Shown in pieces: positions 22,165-33,399 of a DNA stretch of 64,000 nucleotides. The notes beneath the pieces are model-generated. The model was not told the DNA's origin, made no database searches, and was given only the letters and a program-made list of their open reading frames with translations. Numbering within the stretch: position 1 is the stretch's first letter; each line of letters begins with the position of its first letter. The translations under genes and the position numbers were made by a program. This DNA is from Mauremys mutica (lineage: Eukaryota > Chordata > Testudines > Geoemydidae), in the NCBI RefSeq assembly GCF_020497125.1, contig NC_059080.1, positions 50,037,563 to 50,101,562 of the forward strand, read 5' to 3'.

Positions 22165-22888
22165 TTGTATGTCTACACTACGAAATTAGGTCAATTTTAT
22201 ATGTTGATATTTAGAAATCGATTTTATACAGTCGATTGTGTATGTCCCCAGTAAGTACATTAAGTCGGCAGTGTGTGTCCTCACTACCATGGCTAGCATC
22301 GACTCACAGAGCGGTGCACTGTGGGAAGCTATCCCACAGTTCCTGCAGTCTCCGCTGCCCATTGGAATTCTGGGTTAAGCTCCCAATGCCTGATGGGGCA
22401 AAAACATTGTCGCGGGTGGTTTTGGGTACATGTCGTCAGTCTCCCCTCCCTCTCGCCATGAAAATAGATGCACACAATCATTTCGCGCCTTCTTTCCTGG
22501 GTGACCCATGCAGATGCCATAGCATGGCAAGCATGGAGCCGGCTCAGCTCATCGCTGCTCTTGCGAGCATTGTAAACATCTTGCGCATTATACTGCAGTA
22601 TGTGCAGAACCTGGCTAAGAGACGGTAGCATAATGACGATTGTGAGGAGGACATGGACACAGACGTTCCTGAAAGCACGTGATGTGGCAGTTGGGACATC
22701 ATGGCAGCAGTGGGGCTGGTTGATAGAGTGGAACGCCGATTCTGGGCCCGGCAAACAAGCACAGATTGGTGAGACCGCATATTGTTGCAGGTCTGGGATG
22801 ATTCCCAGTGGCTGTGAAACTTTCACATGTGTAAGGCCACTTTCCTGGAACTCTGAGTTGCTTTCCCCTGCCCTGAAGCGCAGAAATA

Positions 22889-23730
22889 CCAAGATGAGAG
22901 CTGGCTTGACAGTTGAGAAGCGAGTGGCAATAGCCCTCTGGAAGCCTGCAACTCCTGACTGCTACCTGAGTTGGGAATCAATTTGGAGTGGGCAAATCTA
23001 CTGTAGGGACTGCTGTGATTCAAGTAGCCAATGCAATCCCTGACATTCTGCTATCAAGGATAGTGACTCTGGGAAATGTGCAGGTCATAGTGGATGGCTT
23101 TGCTGCAATGGGTTTCCCTAACTGTGGTGGGGTGATAGACGGAACACATATCCTTATCTTGGCACCGGACCACCTTGTCAAACAGTACATAAACCACAAG
23201 GGGTACTTCTCAATGGTGCTGCAAACACTGGTGGATCATAAGGGACATTTCACTAACATCAACTTGGGTTGGCCGGGAAAGGTGCATGACGCTCGCATAT
23301 TTAGGAACTCCGGGCTGTTTGAGCAACTGCAAGAAGGGACTTACTTCCCAGACCAGAAAATTACTGTTGGGGATGTTGAAATGCCAATAGTTATCCTTAG
23401 AGACCCAACCTACCCCTTGCTCCCATGGCTCATGAAGCCATACACAGGCAGCCTGGACAGCAGTAAGGAGCAGTTCAACTATAGGCTGAGCAAGTACAGA
23501 ATGGTGGTAGAATGTGCCTTAGTGCCAGTGAGCTTTTAAACGTCCAGTTTTTTGACTAGGTTACACCTCAGTGCAACCAATATTCCCATTGTTATTACTG
23601 CTTGCTGTGTGCTCCATAATATCTATGAGAATAAGGGGGAGAAGTTTATGGCGGGGTGGGAGGTTGAGGCAAATCGCCTGGCTGCCAATAACAGCCAGAC
23701 ACTAGGGTGATTAGAAAAGCACAGGTACGT
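22889..23730 (+). pseudogene. HARBI1-like DDE transposase, inactivated
   Basis: Fragments in order are KRVAIALWKPATPD near 22916, then GVIDGTHIL with the first catalytic Asp near 23138, PGKVHDARIFRNSGL with the second near 23290, and RMVVECA with the Glu near 23510. The C-terminal part, up to MAGWEVEANRLAA near 23650, is in a different frame. A frameshift before 22988, a stop at 23537-23539 and frame changes after it break the gene. In active elements this DDE_Tnp_4 enzyme cuts and rejoins DNA at a 3-bp target. It is closely related to the transposase in element 2, which has lost the part that survives here. Confidence 0.85.
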
Positions 23731-23887
23731 GCGCTGCGCATCAGAGAGGCTTTGAAAACAAGTTTCATGACTGGCCAGGCTATGGTGTGACAGTTGTGTG
23801 TGTTTCTCCTTGATGCAACCCCGTCGCCTTTGTTGATTTTAATTCCCTGTAAGCCAACCTTTGATCACAGCTGACAAAGTAAATAAA

Positions 23888-24080
23888 TAAAAATATGGAG
23901 ATATACCTATCTCATAGAGCTGGAAAGGACCCTGAAAGGTCATCGAGTCCAGCCCCCTGCCTTCATTAGCAGGACCAAGTACTGATTTTGCCCCAGATCC
24001 CTAAGTGGCCCCCTTAAGGATTGAGCTTACAACCCTGGGTTTAGCAGGCTAATGCTCAAACCACTGAGCTATTCCTCCTC
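23888..24080 (-). mobile_element. tRNA-derived SINE with CR1-like tail
   Basis: On the minus strand a tRNA-like head holds an A box (TAGCTCAGTGGTTTGAGC) and a B box (GGTTGTAAGCTCAATCC). It is followed by a tail resembling the CR1 3' end ('cgatgacctttcagggtcc') and 'ataggtatatctccat'. This is the make-up of the turtle polIII/Cry-type SINE that uses a CR1 partner. A+T-rich 'taaataaa' words on both sides probably come from target duplication in the Harbinger 3' UTR. Confidence 0.8.
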
Positions 24081-24094
24081 TATAAATAAAGTCA

Positions 24095-24400
24095 CTATTG
24101 TTTTGAAACCATGCATTCTTTATTAATTAAAAAAAAGGGAGATAACTGATAAGGTAGCTCGAGTGGGATGGGGGAGGAGGGAAGCACAGATTTTTCTTTC
24201 CATACAGCAATCTGATCCAGTGTCTCCAGTTTGCTCCATGCTGGGGCGACTGCATGGTCACCTGTGCTACTGAGCTCACCACGCTGACCAAACAGGAAAT
24301 GAAATTCAAAAGTTCCTGGGGCTTTTCCTGTGTACCTGCTAGTGCATCGGAGTTGAAAGTACTGTCCAGAGCGGTCACATTGGAGCACTCTAATAATGTC
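24095..24400 (-). pseudogene. Myb/SANT-like gene remnant of Harbinger element 1
   Basis: Minus-strand words GTQEKPQELLNFISCLV and NWRHWIRLLYGKKN match, in order, the 5' leader and first exon of the intact gene in element 2 (55041-55617). Only the region around the start of the DNA-binding domain remains. Most of the coding sequence and the second exon are gone. Confidence 0.6.
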
Positions 24401-24594
24401 CATTTGTGTCTACATTACCTCAAATTTGACCCAGCAAGATCGATTTTAGCGCTACTCCCCTTGCTGGGGAGGAGTACAGAAGTCGATTTTAAGAGCCCTT
24501 TAGGTCAACGGAACAGGGTTGCTTGTGTAGGTGCATTCATTATAAATTGACCTAACAGCTACATTCGACCTAACCCTGTAGTGTAGACCAGGGC

Positions 24595-25309
24595 TTAGCC
24601 TCTCCAGTCTATCTGGTCACCAGACAAACTGAACTTTGTAATAAAAGGTTGCTTAAACCTAAAATCGCACCACATTGTTTCTCCTAGTCCCAAGAGACCA
24701 GTCACTTACTCCGAATCAATTGGTACTCCAGATCTTACATCAAAGACAACTTGGCAGCCAATTCTATAGTAAATTAACTATAGGAGTATTAGCTAAGAAA
24801 AAAAGAATGAGTGTTTTTGAGAGGTTAAATCATGTAAAATATAACAGGTAAATCACAGTTTGTAACGCCAAATGGTGGTAGTGATGTAATGAACTGCCGA
24901 TTTCCCAAAAGTCCTTTGGGGCTACCCAGAATAATTCTGGGGTTCTCCGTCTTCTCGTTCAGTTATTAGAATGCAAACAGTCCAGAAATACAGGATCTTT
25001 CAAGCTGACTCTCTCCATGTGGGCTTTTCTTTTGGTTACAGGTAGTGAGGAATGCACTCAGAGTCCTTAACCTCAAATATCACACACAATGATCACTTAC
25101 GTTGAAAGTAGCATTTTCTGTTAAAGTCCTCAAATACTTGATTAACATTTCATAAGATTTCTTTGCTGGGTAATTTAGTTACAGGGTTATAAACAAATGT
25201 ACATGTTTGCTTCTCCATTACAACAGGAATAGATAAGTGAGAACAATACAAGTAAGGACCCAATCGTTTTCATGAACTAGTTCTTTCTCACATGCTCAGG
25301 TTCCAATTG
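24595..25309. other. Intergenic, unassigned repeat-like sequence
   Basis: No coding capacity. See the note on 21891-22164, with which it may form one interrupted repeat. Confidence 0.35.
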
Positions 25310-25660
25310 ATCATCGTAAGTGGGGTTGTGAAGGAATTTTTCCCCAGGTTAGATTGGCAGTGGCCTTGGTGTTTTTTGTTTGTTTGTTTTTTTAAATGTG
25401 CCTTCCTCTGCAGCATGGCTACAGGTCATTTGCCAGGATCACTGGGGTCTCTCTCTATCATTTCTCTACCCTTGTGCACTGGTGCGCCTCATCCCTTCTA
25501 TTCTCTGCTTGTGGCACATAATAGTTTAGTCTCCTGAGGGCTGTAATACTTTGGCCTGATTTGGTTATTGGGTTTAGTGTGCAGTCAGTGGTGTTGGGGG
25601 CCTGTGATATACAGATGATCAGACCAGATGAAAGAAAATTAAACCCACTAATAAAATATT
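25310..25660 (+). mobile_element. CR1-like LINE 3' UTR fragment
   Basis: The order 'ggaatttttccccaggttag', 'ggccttggtgttttttgttt', 'tgccttcctctgcagc' and 'acagatgatcagaccagatg' parallels the CR1 3' UTR at 28195-28490. Confidence 0.55.
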
Positions 25661-25668
25661 CTTTAGCC

Positions 25669-26297
25669 CAGGAGTGGCAAACTAAGGCACATGGGCCAGA
25701 TCTGACCAGTCAGGGCTTTGGATCTAGCCTGCGAGATTGCCACCACTGGCCCCATGTGGCTCCTGGAAGTGGCCAGCAACATGCCCCTGTGACCCCTGGG
25801 GAAGGGGGGGTAGATGGCTTCGCATGCTGCCCTTGCCTGCAGGCACCGCCCCCTGCAGCTCCCATTGGCTGGGAATGGGGAACCGTGGCCAATGAGAGCT
25901 TTGGGGGAGGTACCCACAGGTGAGGGCAGTGCGTGGAGCCCTCTCCCCCAGGGGCTACAGCGATGTGGTGCTGGCCGCTTCCAGCAGTGGCATGGGGCCA
26001 GGGCAGGCAGGGAGCCACTCCAGGTAAGTGGTGCTGAACTGGAGCCTGCACCCCAAACCCCACCTGCACCCTGCACCCCAACTCCCTGCCCTGAGCCTCC
26101 TGCACCTCAACTGCCTGCTGTGAGCCCCTTGCCACACCCTCCTGTTCTGAGCCCCCAATCCCTTGCCCTGAGCCCCTTCCTGTACACTGCACCCCCTCCC
26201 ACACCCCAACCCCCTGCCCCAGCCCTACATTCATGGCCCTGCATGCAATTTCCCCACCCAGATGTGGCCCTCAGGCCAAAACATTTGCCCACCCCTG
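25669..26297. mobile_element. hAT non-autonomous element with exact 8-bp duplication
   Basis: CTTTAGCC occurs at 25661-25668 and again at 26298-26305. The ends CAGGAGTGGCAAAC and GTTTTGGCC...TTGCCCACCCCTG are inverted relatives. The interior is C-rich, with degenerate CCCTGCACCCCAA-type repeats. Overlapping long frames on both strands here reflect that composition and are not genes. Confidence 0.9.
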
Positions 26298-26305
26298 CTT
26301 TAGCC

Positions 26306-28495
26306 ATATAAATAAAAAGAAAACAAGGAAAGAAGAAATGGGATCTCTAATCACTGTGGATGGGATGGAGTATAAAGATAATCCAGGGATGGTCTAATAC
26401 CTAAATGAATATTTTGTCTCAGTTTATAATAAGAGTAATGACTAGCTTGGGGACAGTGGCAGGATGGCCAATAGGAACAAGGACCTGGAAGTTGAAATTG
26501 CCACATCTGTGGTGGAAGTGAAACTCAAACATCTCCGGGGGCCCTGCATTATCTCCATCCAAGAATATTAAAGGAACTGGCACATGAAATTGCAAGCCCA
26601 AGAGCAAGGATTTTTAATGCATCCATAAACTTGGGGGTCATACCCCCTGACTGGAGAATTGCAAATGTAGTATTTATATTTAAGAAAGGTTAAAAAAGTG
26701 ATGTGAGAAACTACATGGCCATTAGTTTGACCTCAATTGTATGCAAGGTTGTAGAACAAATTTTAAAAGAGAATGTAATTAAGGACATAAAAGGTAAACA
26801 GTAATTGGGATAAAATACAACATGGTTTTACAAAAGGTAGATTGTGCCAGACCAACCTGATCTCCTTCTTTGAGAAGATAACTGGTTTTCTAGACAAATG
26901 CAGTAGAACTAATCTGCCTGGATTTCAGTAAGGCATTTGATATGGTTACACAGTGCAGATTATTAGTTAAATTGGTGAAGATGAGGGTTAATATGAGAAT
27001 CAAAAGCTTAGTAAGGAACTAGTTAAAGGGGAGACTACAACAGGTCATACTGAAAGGTGAACTGTCAGAGTGGAGGCAGGTTACTAGTGTAGTTCCTCAA
27101 GGATTGGTCTTGGGACCAGTCTTATGTCACATTTTCATTATTGACTTTGGCACAAAAAGTGGAAGTGTGCTAATAAAATTTGCGAATGACACAAAATTGG
27201 AAGGGATTGCCAATATGGAGGAGGACTGGAATATTGTACGAGAAGCATTGGAAACTGGAGTAATAGAAATGGGATGAAATTTAATAGTGCAAAGTCATGA
27301 GTTAGGGACTAACAAGAATTTTTGCTATAAACAGGACACGTATCAGTTGGAAGTGACAGAGGATAAGCAAAACCTCTCCAGATCAAAGGATGACTATGAG
27401 CCACCAATCTGATGCAGCTGTGAAAAATGCTAATGTGGTCCTGGGGTGCATCGGACAAGCTATTTCCAGTAAAGATATGGAAGTGTTGTAACCATTATAC
27501 ACTGGTGAGACCTCATCTGGAATAGTGTGTACAATTCTGGTCACCCATGTTTAAGAAAGATAAATTCAAAGTGGAACAATGGTACTGAGAATGGCTACTA
27601 GGATAATTAGAGGAATGGAGAACCTACCATACAAGAGGAGACTTAAGGAGATTGGCTTGTTTAGCTGAATCAAATGAAGGCTGAGGGGAGATATGACTAC
27701 TCTCTATAAATATATCAGAGGAAGGGAGAGGAGTTATTTAAGTTAAGGGCCAATGTGGAAACAATAATAAATGGATATAAACTGGTCATCAATAAGTTTA
27801 TGCTAGAAATTAGACAAAGGTTTCCAACCATCAGAGGACTGAAGTTCCGGAACAGCCTTCCCAGGGGAGCAGAGGGACAAAAAAAACCCCACAACTTGTT
27901 TCAAGACTGAGTTTGCTAAGTTTATGGAGGGGATAGAATCATAGAATATCAGGGTTGGAAGGGACCTCAGGAGGTCATCTAGTCCAACCCCCTGCTCAAA
28001 GCAGGACCTAATCCCCAACTAGTATGATGAGAGTGCCTGTAATGGCATACAGCCCATATTTGTCTTTTACCAAATATCTCTAGTGGACAAAGATGGGACA
28101 CTAGATGGGGAGGGCTTGGAGTTACTGGAAAAGCCCAGGTATCTGGCTGGTGGGTCTCGTCTACATGGTCAGGGTCTAACTGATCACCATATTTGGGGTC
28201 GGGAAGGAAATTTCCCCTCAGGTCAGATCAGCAGAGGCCCTGGTGTTTTTTTTTTGTTTTGTTTTGCCTTCCTCTGTTGTGTGGGGCAGGGTCACTTGCT
28301 GGTTTTAACTAGAGTAAATGATGGATTCTGTGTAACTTGAAGTCTTTAAATGAAGATTTGGGGACTTCAGTAACTCAGCCAGAGGTTATGGGTCTATTAC
28401 AGGACTGGGTGGGTGAGGTTCTGTGGCTTGGGATGTTCAGGAGGTCAGACTAGATGATTGTGATGGTCCCTTCTGGCCTTAAACTCTGACTCAAT
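26306..28495 (+). mobile_element. CR1 LINE, plus strand, diverged
   Basis: Starts with the linker region and runs through reverse transcriptase remnants (region like KFANDTKLEG near 27178) to the 3' UTR ending 'cccttctggccttaaactct'. No long frame remains. An 83-bp CR1 3' fragment is inserted in inverse orientation at 27937-28019. Confidence 0.75.
27937..28019 (-). mobile_element. Very short CR1 3' end insertion
   Basis: 'aatcatagaatatcagggtt' to 'cctaatccccaac', flanked by TAG at 27934-27936 and 28020-28022. The surrounding CR1 reads through cleanly when it is removed. It is near-identical to the first part of the copy at 45304. Confidence 0.75.
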
Positions 28496-28824
28496 TTTGC
28501 TTTTAAAAAACTGGCAAGAACCTGAGAAGAGAATAAACTATATGGAGCTGAGAGGATCTGAAGGTGAAGAAGAATCAACCAGGCTTGGAGGCACAAAACT
28601 CAAGCGAAGAGAAGTGAAATTTTTAAAGAGGAAGAAAGTGTATCTGAAAGAAACATGAACAAAATTTAGGCTACCTTAGTTACAGAATTTTCTCCAAACG
28701 TGTTCAATGGTGCAGGATTCAAAGATAGCAAACCTGGGTTGAGGGGGAGTGAAGGGAATTAGAGGGGCAGACAAAGCAGTATAAAGGGGAATAAGGAAGA
28801 TAAGAATAGAGAAGCAGAGACTAT

Positions 28825-29033
28825 GGCCTTATCTACATAGGGGAAATCGACTGGCTTATTTATGACAGAATAAGCTGTTTTGCAAGGTATTTCAGAATAG
28901 CTCCCCATGTGGACAAAGCCATAATCTCTACTTCTGTACTTTTCCAAGTGATCATTTTATTCCTGAATTAGTGTCTGCATGTGGAGTTATTCTGGAATAA
29001 TTATGCTGGTCAATTTCCCTGTGTATTAAAGGC
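28825..29033. mobile_element. MITE with inverted ends
   Basis: 'ggccttatctacataggg' at the left and 'ccctgtgtattaaaggc' at the right are inverted relatives. The interior has 'ttattctggaataat'. It is noncoding. Confidence 0.55.
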
Positions 29034-29402
29034 ATATGCTGTCAAAAGAGAGGTGGGGTGTAGAGGAGTCGAGGAAACAGTTGAGAGCAACAGAAGTTGG
29101 AAATTTTAATAGAGAGATTGCTTCTGACCTTGTGGATAAGTTTTAAAGTCTGCTACTTCTCCAAGGCTGTGTGGAAACAAGTTGCCTGATGGATGGGAGA
29201 AGTTGGTGTTTCAGATTTTGAAGGAAAATCAGCTGTTGCATGAAACCTGGGGTGAAAGGAGAGCTTAGCAGAAGGGAGCGGTCAGGACATGTGGATGAGC
29301 TGGGAGGTCAACTGAATGATTAAATCTGTGGTAGGCAGCTTCTGGAGAAGCCACGGAGACTAAGCATGCTGTTCTCAGCTTCTCTTACTGCTGCACCTCA
29401 TC

Positions 29403-30290
29403 CTTCAATTTTGGCTGCACTTTTCCCGGCATCTCTATTTATGCACACCCTATCTGTGGCCCCATGAAGCTGTGAAACTGCCTCATCAGCCTCCTCCTGA
29501 TGCTGACCAAGGTGGCTATCCACCATACAAGAGGAGAATGCTGGACAGGGAGGTATTTTGCGACTGTGGGGCCTATTTCCATTTCTCCCTTCGCTCACAT
29601 ATCCGGGTATAGGTCCTCTGGGCTGCATCCACTGGCTCCCTAGACACCTTCCTGGAGCAGTGGGCACTGCCCGGGATTCTCTGCTCGGTGTCCCCTCTGA
29701 CTCCCTTTTATGACCCTGTGACTCTCACTCCTATCCATTTTATAATTTTGTAGCTCCTCCCCTTAGGCTGTGGGAGGGGCCTTCCAATATGTATGGATTT
29801 GCACCCCTAGGGACTTCAATAGGTACTTTTACTGCTGCAGAACCTTCTTCTTCAGTTCTGGCTGCACTTTTCCCCCTACCTCTTTATTTACACACACCCT
29901 ATCTGTGGCCCCACAAAGTTGCGAGACTGCCTCATCAACCTCCTCCTGGTGCTGGCCAAGATAGCCAGCCACTACACCAGGGGAGGAAGTTGGATGGGGT
30001 AGGGGGTGCTCTGCGACTGTGGGGCCTACTTCAGATCCTCCCTTAAGTCATGTCTGGGGGAACAGTTCCTCTTGGCAGTGTCCACTGGCTCCTGGACATC
30101 TATGAGGAGCAATTGGTGCTGTCCGGGGGGGGGGGGGGGTCTCTGCTTGGTGTCCCCCTCTGCATCCCTGATTTTGAACCTGTGTTTAGTTAATGTCTGG
30201 GTGTACTAGCTGCTCCCTGTAGGCTGAGGAGAAGGGCCTTTAGATGTGGGCAGGACCACACGGAACCCATCCTGAGCGCTTCAAGGGGTG
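29403..30290 (+). repeat. Tandem pair of LINE-like 3' ends, period about 447
   Basis: Two direct copies start at 29403 and 29850 ('cttcaattttggctgcactt' and 'cttcagttctggctgcactt') and stay similar through 'actgtggggcctactt' and 'ggtgtccccctctg'. The + frames read like the C-terminus of a LINE ORF2 (LLLVLAKIASHYTRG, then CDCGAYFRSS). The clade is unassigned. A G13-14 run interrupts the second copy near 30126. Confidence 0.5.
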
Positions 30291-30669
30291 TTCTTACTGC
30301 TACTGCTATTGGCATCCCTGTGTTAGAAGAGTGAATGGTGGAGAATGGCAATAGTGGAAGCTGCTGCCATTTGTTCCCCCTAACTACCAGTTTGTTTTGA
30401 TGGTGAGGTGAGGAAAAGCTGTGCAAGCTACGAGCTGCAGAGACTAGTGGTGCCTAAGGAATGTAGAACTCTGCTCAAACATGGTTAATTTGTCTTCAGT
30501 GGTGTTGATACAAGCATTAGTTCCCCCTCCCCCAAACACCTTAAGGGAAGAGGAAGGATGAGTAAAGTATATTTGTAGGGATGTGAGATGCAGCCACCTG
30601 GTGCTGCCAGACATCCTTTCATAACTTTGTCACAAACAGAGAATAAACTAACATTTTCTCGTATTTCAG

Positions 30670-30754
30670 AGACAATGTGGATTTCAAGGAGACAATTTGT
30701 GTCCTCTGTCTCCTATTGCAATAAAGAAGCAGGATACCCACTCCCGCACTCATG
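30670..30754 (+). other. Possible orphan exon
   Basis: A good acceptor tract (ttttctcgtatttcag, ending 30669) and donor CATG|GTAAAT at 30755 bracket 85 bases with two open frames. One reads QCGFQGDNLCPLSPIAIKKQ. I do not recognise the product. It could be a noncoding-RNA exon, an upstream exon of the next gene, or chance. Confidence 0.25.
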
Positions 30755-30899
30755 GTAAATACATTTTATTCAGCATTCTAAGAAGTATTGAGGAAATATA
30801 TCAAATTTCAAAAGAAAGGAAGACAGAGCCGAAGTGTGAATTAGCGATAGACAAAAGTGTAGATGAACAGAATTTATATTCCATCTCTCTCTTTTAGAA

Positions 30900-31630
30900 A
30901 GCAACCAGCTTTCAATCTGTCTGTGTTTTGCCATGTAAAGTAATGGTGCTATAGAATAATTAGAAAATGTTTGGCTACTACTCAGGAAATATATTACTTA
31001 GGGAATTTTGCATTTTGAAGTAGTTTATTTCACAAATAGCCATCTGTAGGGATTGTAGGCAACTATCCAGAGGTGCCACCGGACTCCTCATTTTTTTTAT
31101 CCAGAGGCTTGTCCGTTGCTGCCTGTTTGGCTCCCACCCATAAATGTCTATCAGTCTTCTGTAGGATTTCTCAGGCCCTCAGGACTTTTGAGGGTGAAGC
31201 AGCATTTTAGTGCCCCCGGCTATTGGGGTTGCCATTTTAAAGTAACAGGAAATCAAAGAGCAAGAAGATAAGCAGTCCAACTGCAGGTTAGGGGCTGCTG
31301 ACAAGAGCACACACTTGCACCTGGACGGGATAGTATTTAAGTCTTTTTGCCCCAAAAGGGGAAAAGAATTGCACAGCTCAGAGAAGCAGAGGACTTCAGG
31401 CTTTTCCATAGCCTGTGTGCCCACAATGAGAAATTTAAAAGCCTGCAACTGTAATCTGACTGAGGCACGTATTAATACGTAGGTTTTGTTTTAAATGAGG
31501 GAACTAATCCCCTCTTGGTAAGCGAATCCTATCCGTGGTGGGGGAGGGGGCAAAGCTCTGTTTTTAGCTGCCTGGACAGGGGTGACCGATTGGGTGCCGT
31601 TTTAATGCCTGTGGCTCCTCTTTAGACAGG
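30900..31630. other. Intergenic, nothing recognised
   Basis: Noncoding sequence between the PIGX side and the second CpG island. No element was recognised. Confidence 0.5.
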
Positions 31631-31870
31631 AACACGCAGAGGGCTGAGGATCAGTGCCGCGGTGCTAGGCGCTGTATAGCCGCATGGAGACCACAGCCCC
31701 CCGCCCCGGCGGCCAGCATTTAAGACAATGACGTATGGCTTATGGGGGAGGGGGCTGTGGGACCGCTCCGCTTCCGCCTGTGTCCAGCGCTGGGAATCGG
31801 GGCCGGGCAGGTGCTGATTAGCTCCGCGCAACGTCGGCTGCCTGCGTCGGGGCAGCCTGGCCGCGCTGAT

Positions 31871-31891
31871 GCATCATGGGAACTATAGTCC
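31871..31891 (-). promoter_or_regulatory. ZNF143/THAP11-like site 1
   Basis: GCATCATGGGAACTATAGTC; on the minus strand GACTATAGTTCCCATGATGC. It resembles the ACTACAATTCCCAGCATGC motif bound by ZNF143 and THAP11 at vertebrate CpG promoters. Confidence 0.7.
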
Positions 31892-31939
31892 TCAATCGAA
31901 GCGCCTCCCCGCCTCTTCTCCCCCCGCCTCGCCGAGGTG

Positions 31940-31957
31940 TCATGGGAACTGTAGTCC
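31940..31957 (-). promoter_or_regulatory. ZNF143/THAP11-like site 2
   Basis: TCATGGGAACTGTAGTCC; on the minus strand it holds ACTACAGTTCCCATGA, closer to the consensus core than site 1. The two sites are about 70 bp apart in the same orientation. Confidence 0.75.
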
Positions 31958-31999
31958 CCGCGCCCTGCGCGTGAACATCTGCGCGAGGGGCGGCCCCTC

Positions 32000-32200
32000 C
32001 CCCTTCCCCTCCTGGGCTGTGGCCACGCGCGGCGGTTCCGCTTCCCCCTCCGGCTGCCGCCGCCGCCTCGGTGGGTCCCATTGCCGCCATTGCAGGAGGC
32101 TCTGCGCGGCGGCCGCGCCGTGCGAACCAGAGGTCCCGCCCCGCAGCCCGCTCGGCGGCCGGCTCCTCTCCGGAGCAGCGGGCAACCGCGTCCGCCGCCG
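32000..32200 (+). other. PAK2: Probable PAK2 noncoding exon 1
   Basis: The 3' boundary is a strong donor, CGCCGCCG|GTGAGTTC, at 32201. The 5' boundary is a guess from the CpG density and the position of the two promoter motifs. No start codon of the kinase is present; PAK2 translation would begin in a later exon beyond this window. Confidence 0.4.
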
Positions 32201-32720
32201 GTGAGTTCAGCGCCCGCTGCGCGCCGGGGCGGGGACCGGCTAAGGGGGCAGCGGGGCGAGTGGCCGTTCCCTCCGCCGTGCATGGCCCGGCTAGCGGCTG
32301 GGAGTCTCCCACCTGCCGTGGGGCGGAATCCTGGCCCTCAGGCTGGCGGGTGGCGGCGCCTCCCCGCCGCTTCCTCCTGGGTCGCTTCCTTGTTGGGGAT
32401 CGCTGAGGTGTAGGCAGCGCCCTCTCTGCCCAGCCCCGCTGGGTGGGGAGCGCCGGGCCGCTCGGCACAGAGCCGGTAGGACGGAGACCTGGGGCTCGGG
32501 CACCCGCCGCCAGGCTCCTGCAATTCCCCCAGCTGCGAAACTCCGCAGGAGGGTGCACTCCTCCCTGGCGGGGGGCGGCGCAAGGCGGGGGTGGTGGGGG
32601 CTGGAAGGCGTGGCGGGGTCAGGGTTTTGGGACACCTGTGTGGGGTGGCGGGGGGACCCCGTGCGGACCTTACACTGCAGCCTTAGGGCTGTCAGGGTTT
32701 GCCGTAATAGGCCTGGTCAA

Positions 32721-33399
32721 TACCTGGCTGCAGCTCAGAACTAGGAAAAACTTTCCGTCCTATATGACATGGTGGTTGATCTAGTTACCGTCTCTCCGGG
32801 TGAATTTACTAGAGCCAGGGAAAAACACCTTCCATAGTAAGTTTCTATGCTACAGTGATACAGCTATAGGTGATTTTGGGATGGCTGCATAATAGTACTT
32901 GAAAAAACATACTTGCAACAACTTTGTGCCCCACCATCTTGTAATCACTCCAAGAAATAGCGCATAAATAAGACAGAAGTAGACTTAAATGAGCCAATAT
33001 AGTCATGTTATTTCACTTTAATACTGGTTTTAAAGTTGTAACAGATTTTTTAGTAAAGTTTTGCCCAAACTTAAAGTTTTTGTAAATACTTTTCCAACAG
33101 AAATATTTCTGCTAAGTAGCTGTGTTCTATTGGATTTCTTTTTCTGTAATATTCTCCTGTAGTGTAAGCAACCCAAATATTGCGGTATTCCATTAGTGTG
33201 TTTTTTTGGTTGGAGAATTCCTTGGAGGATCAGCACCCCATGTTTATTTATGCTTTGTCTCAATGATGTTGCCATTGTCTCTTTTTTTGTTTTGGCTGTT
33301 GATGTCACTTTCTGTCTTCTGGCTTGTTTTCTTTTTTTTAATGTCCTATTTTTGTTCTTATTTTTTTTTCTTTCTGCTCCCCCCAGCCCAGCTCATGAG
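32721..33399. other. Probable PAK2 intron 1, nothing recognised
   Basis: A+T-rich noncoding sequence with long T runs near 33271-33370. No element or gene was recognised. Confidence 0.5.

Larger units (their letters stand above)
22165..24594 (+). mobile_element. Harbinger element 1, decayed
   Basis: The ends are inverted: 'tatgtctacactacgaaat' at the left and the complement of 'gtagtgtagaccagggc' at the right. Inside are a transposase gene on + and remnants of a Myb/SANT-like gene on -, the two-gene layout of PIF/Harbinger. A tRNA-derived SINE has inserted near 23888-24080. The exact left edge and the 3-bp target duplication are unclear. Confidence 0.8.
31640..32720 (+). promoter_or_regulatory. 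PAK2: CpG island, probable PAK2 promoter
   Basis: A second interval of dense CpG. No protein-coding frame in it can be supported, since long frames occur on both strands alike. In other vertebrates PAK2, a p21-activated kinase, lies just downstream of PIGX in the same direction and starts with a noncoding exon in a CpG island. The assignment rests on that gene order and on the splice donor at 32201, not on coding sequence. Confidence 0.55.

Noticed and set aside
23990..24075. A tRNA gene on the minus strand
   Set aside because: A and B boxes are present, but the stem pairings are not intact and a CR1-like tail follows; it is the head of a SINE.
25663..26311. Several overlapping 80-174-codon ORFs
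   Set aside because: All lie in the C-rich interior of the hAT element and occur on both strands; low-complexity composition explains them.
31622..32784. Long ORFs on both strands of the second CpG island
   Set aside because: Open frames are expected by chance in GC-rich DNA; they overlap on opposite strands and match no family, and the exon here is probably noncoding.
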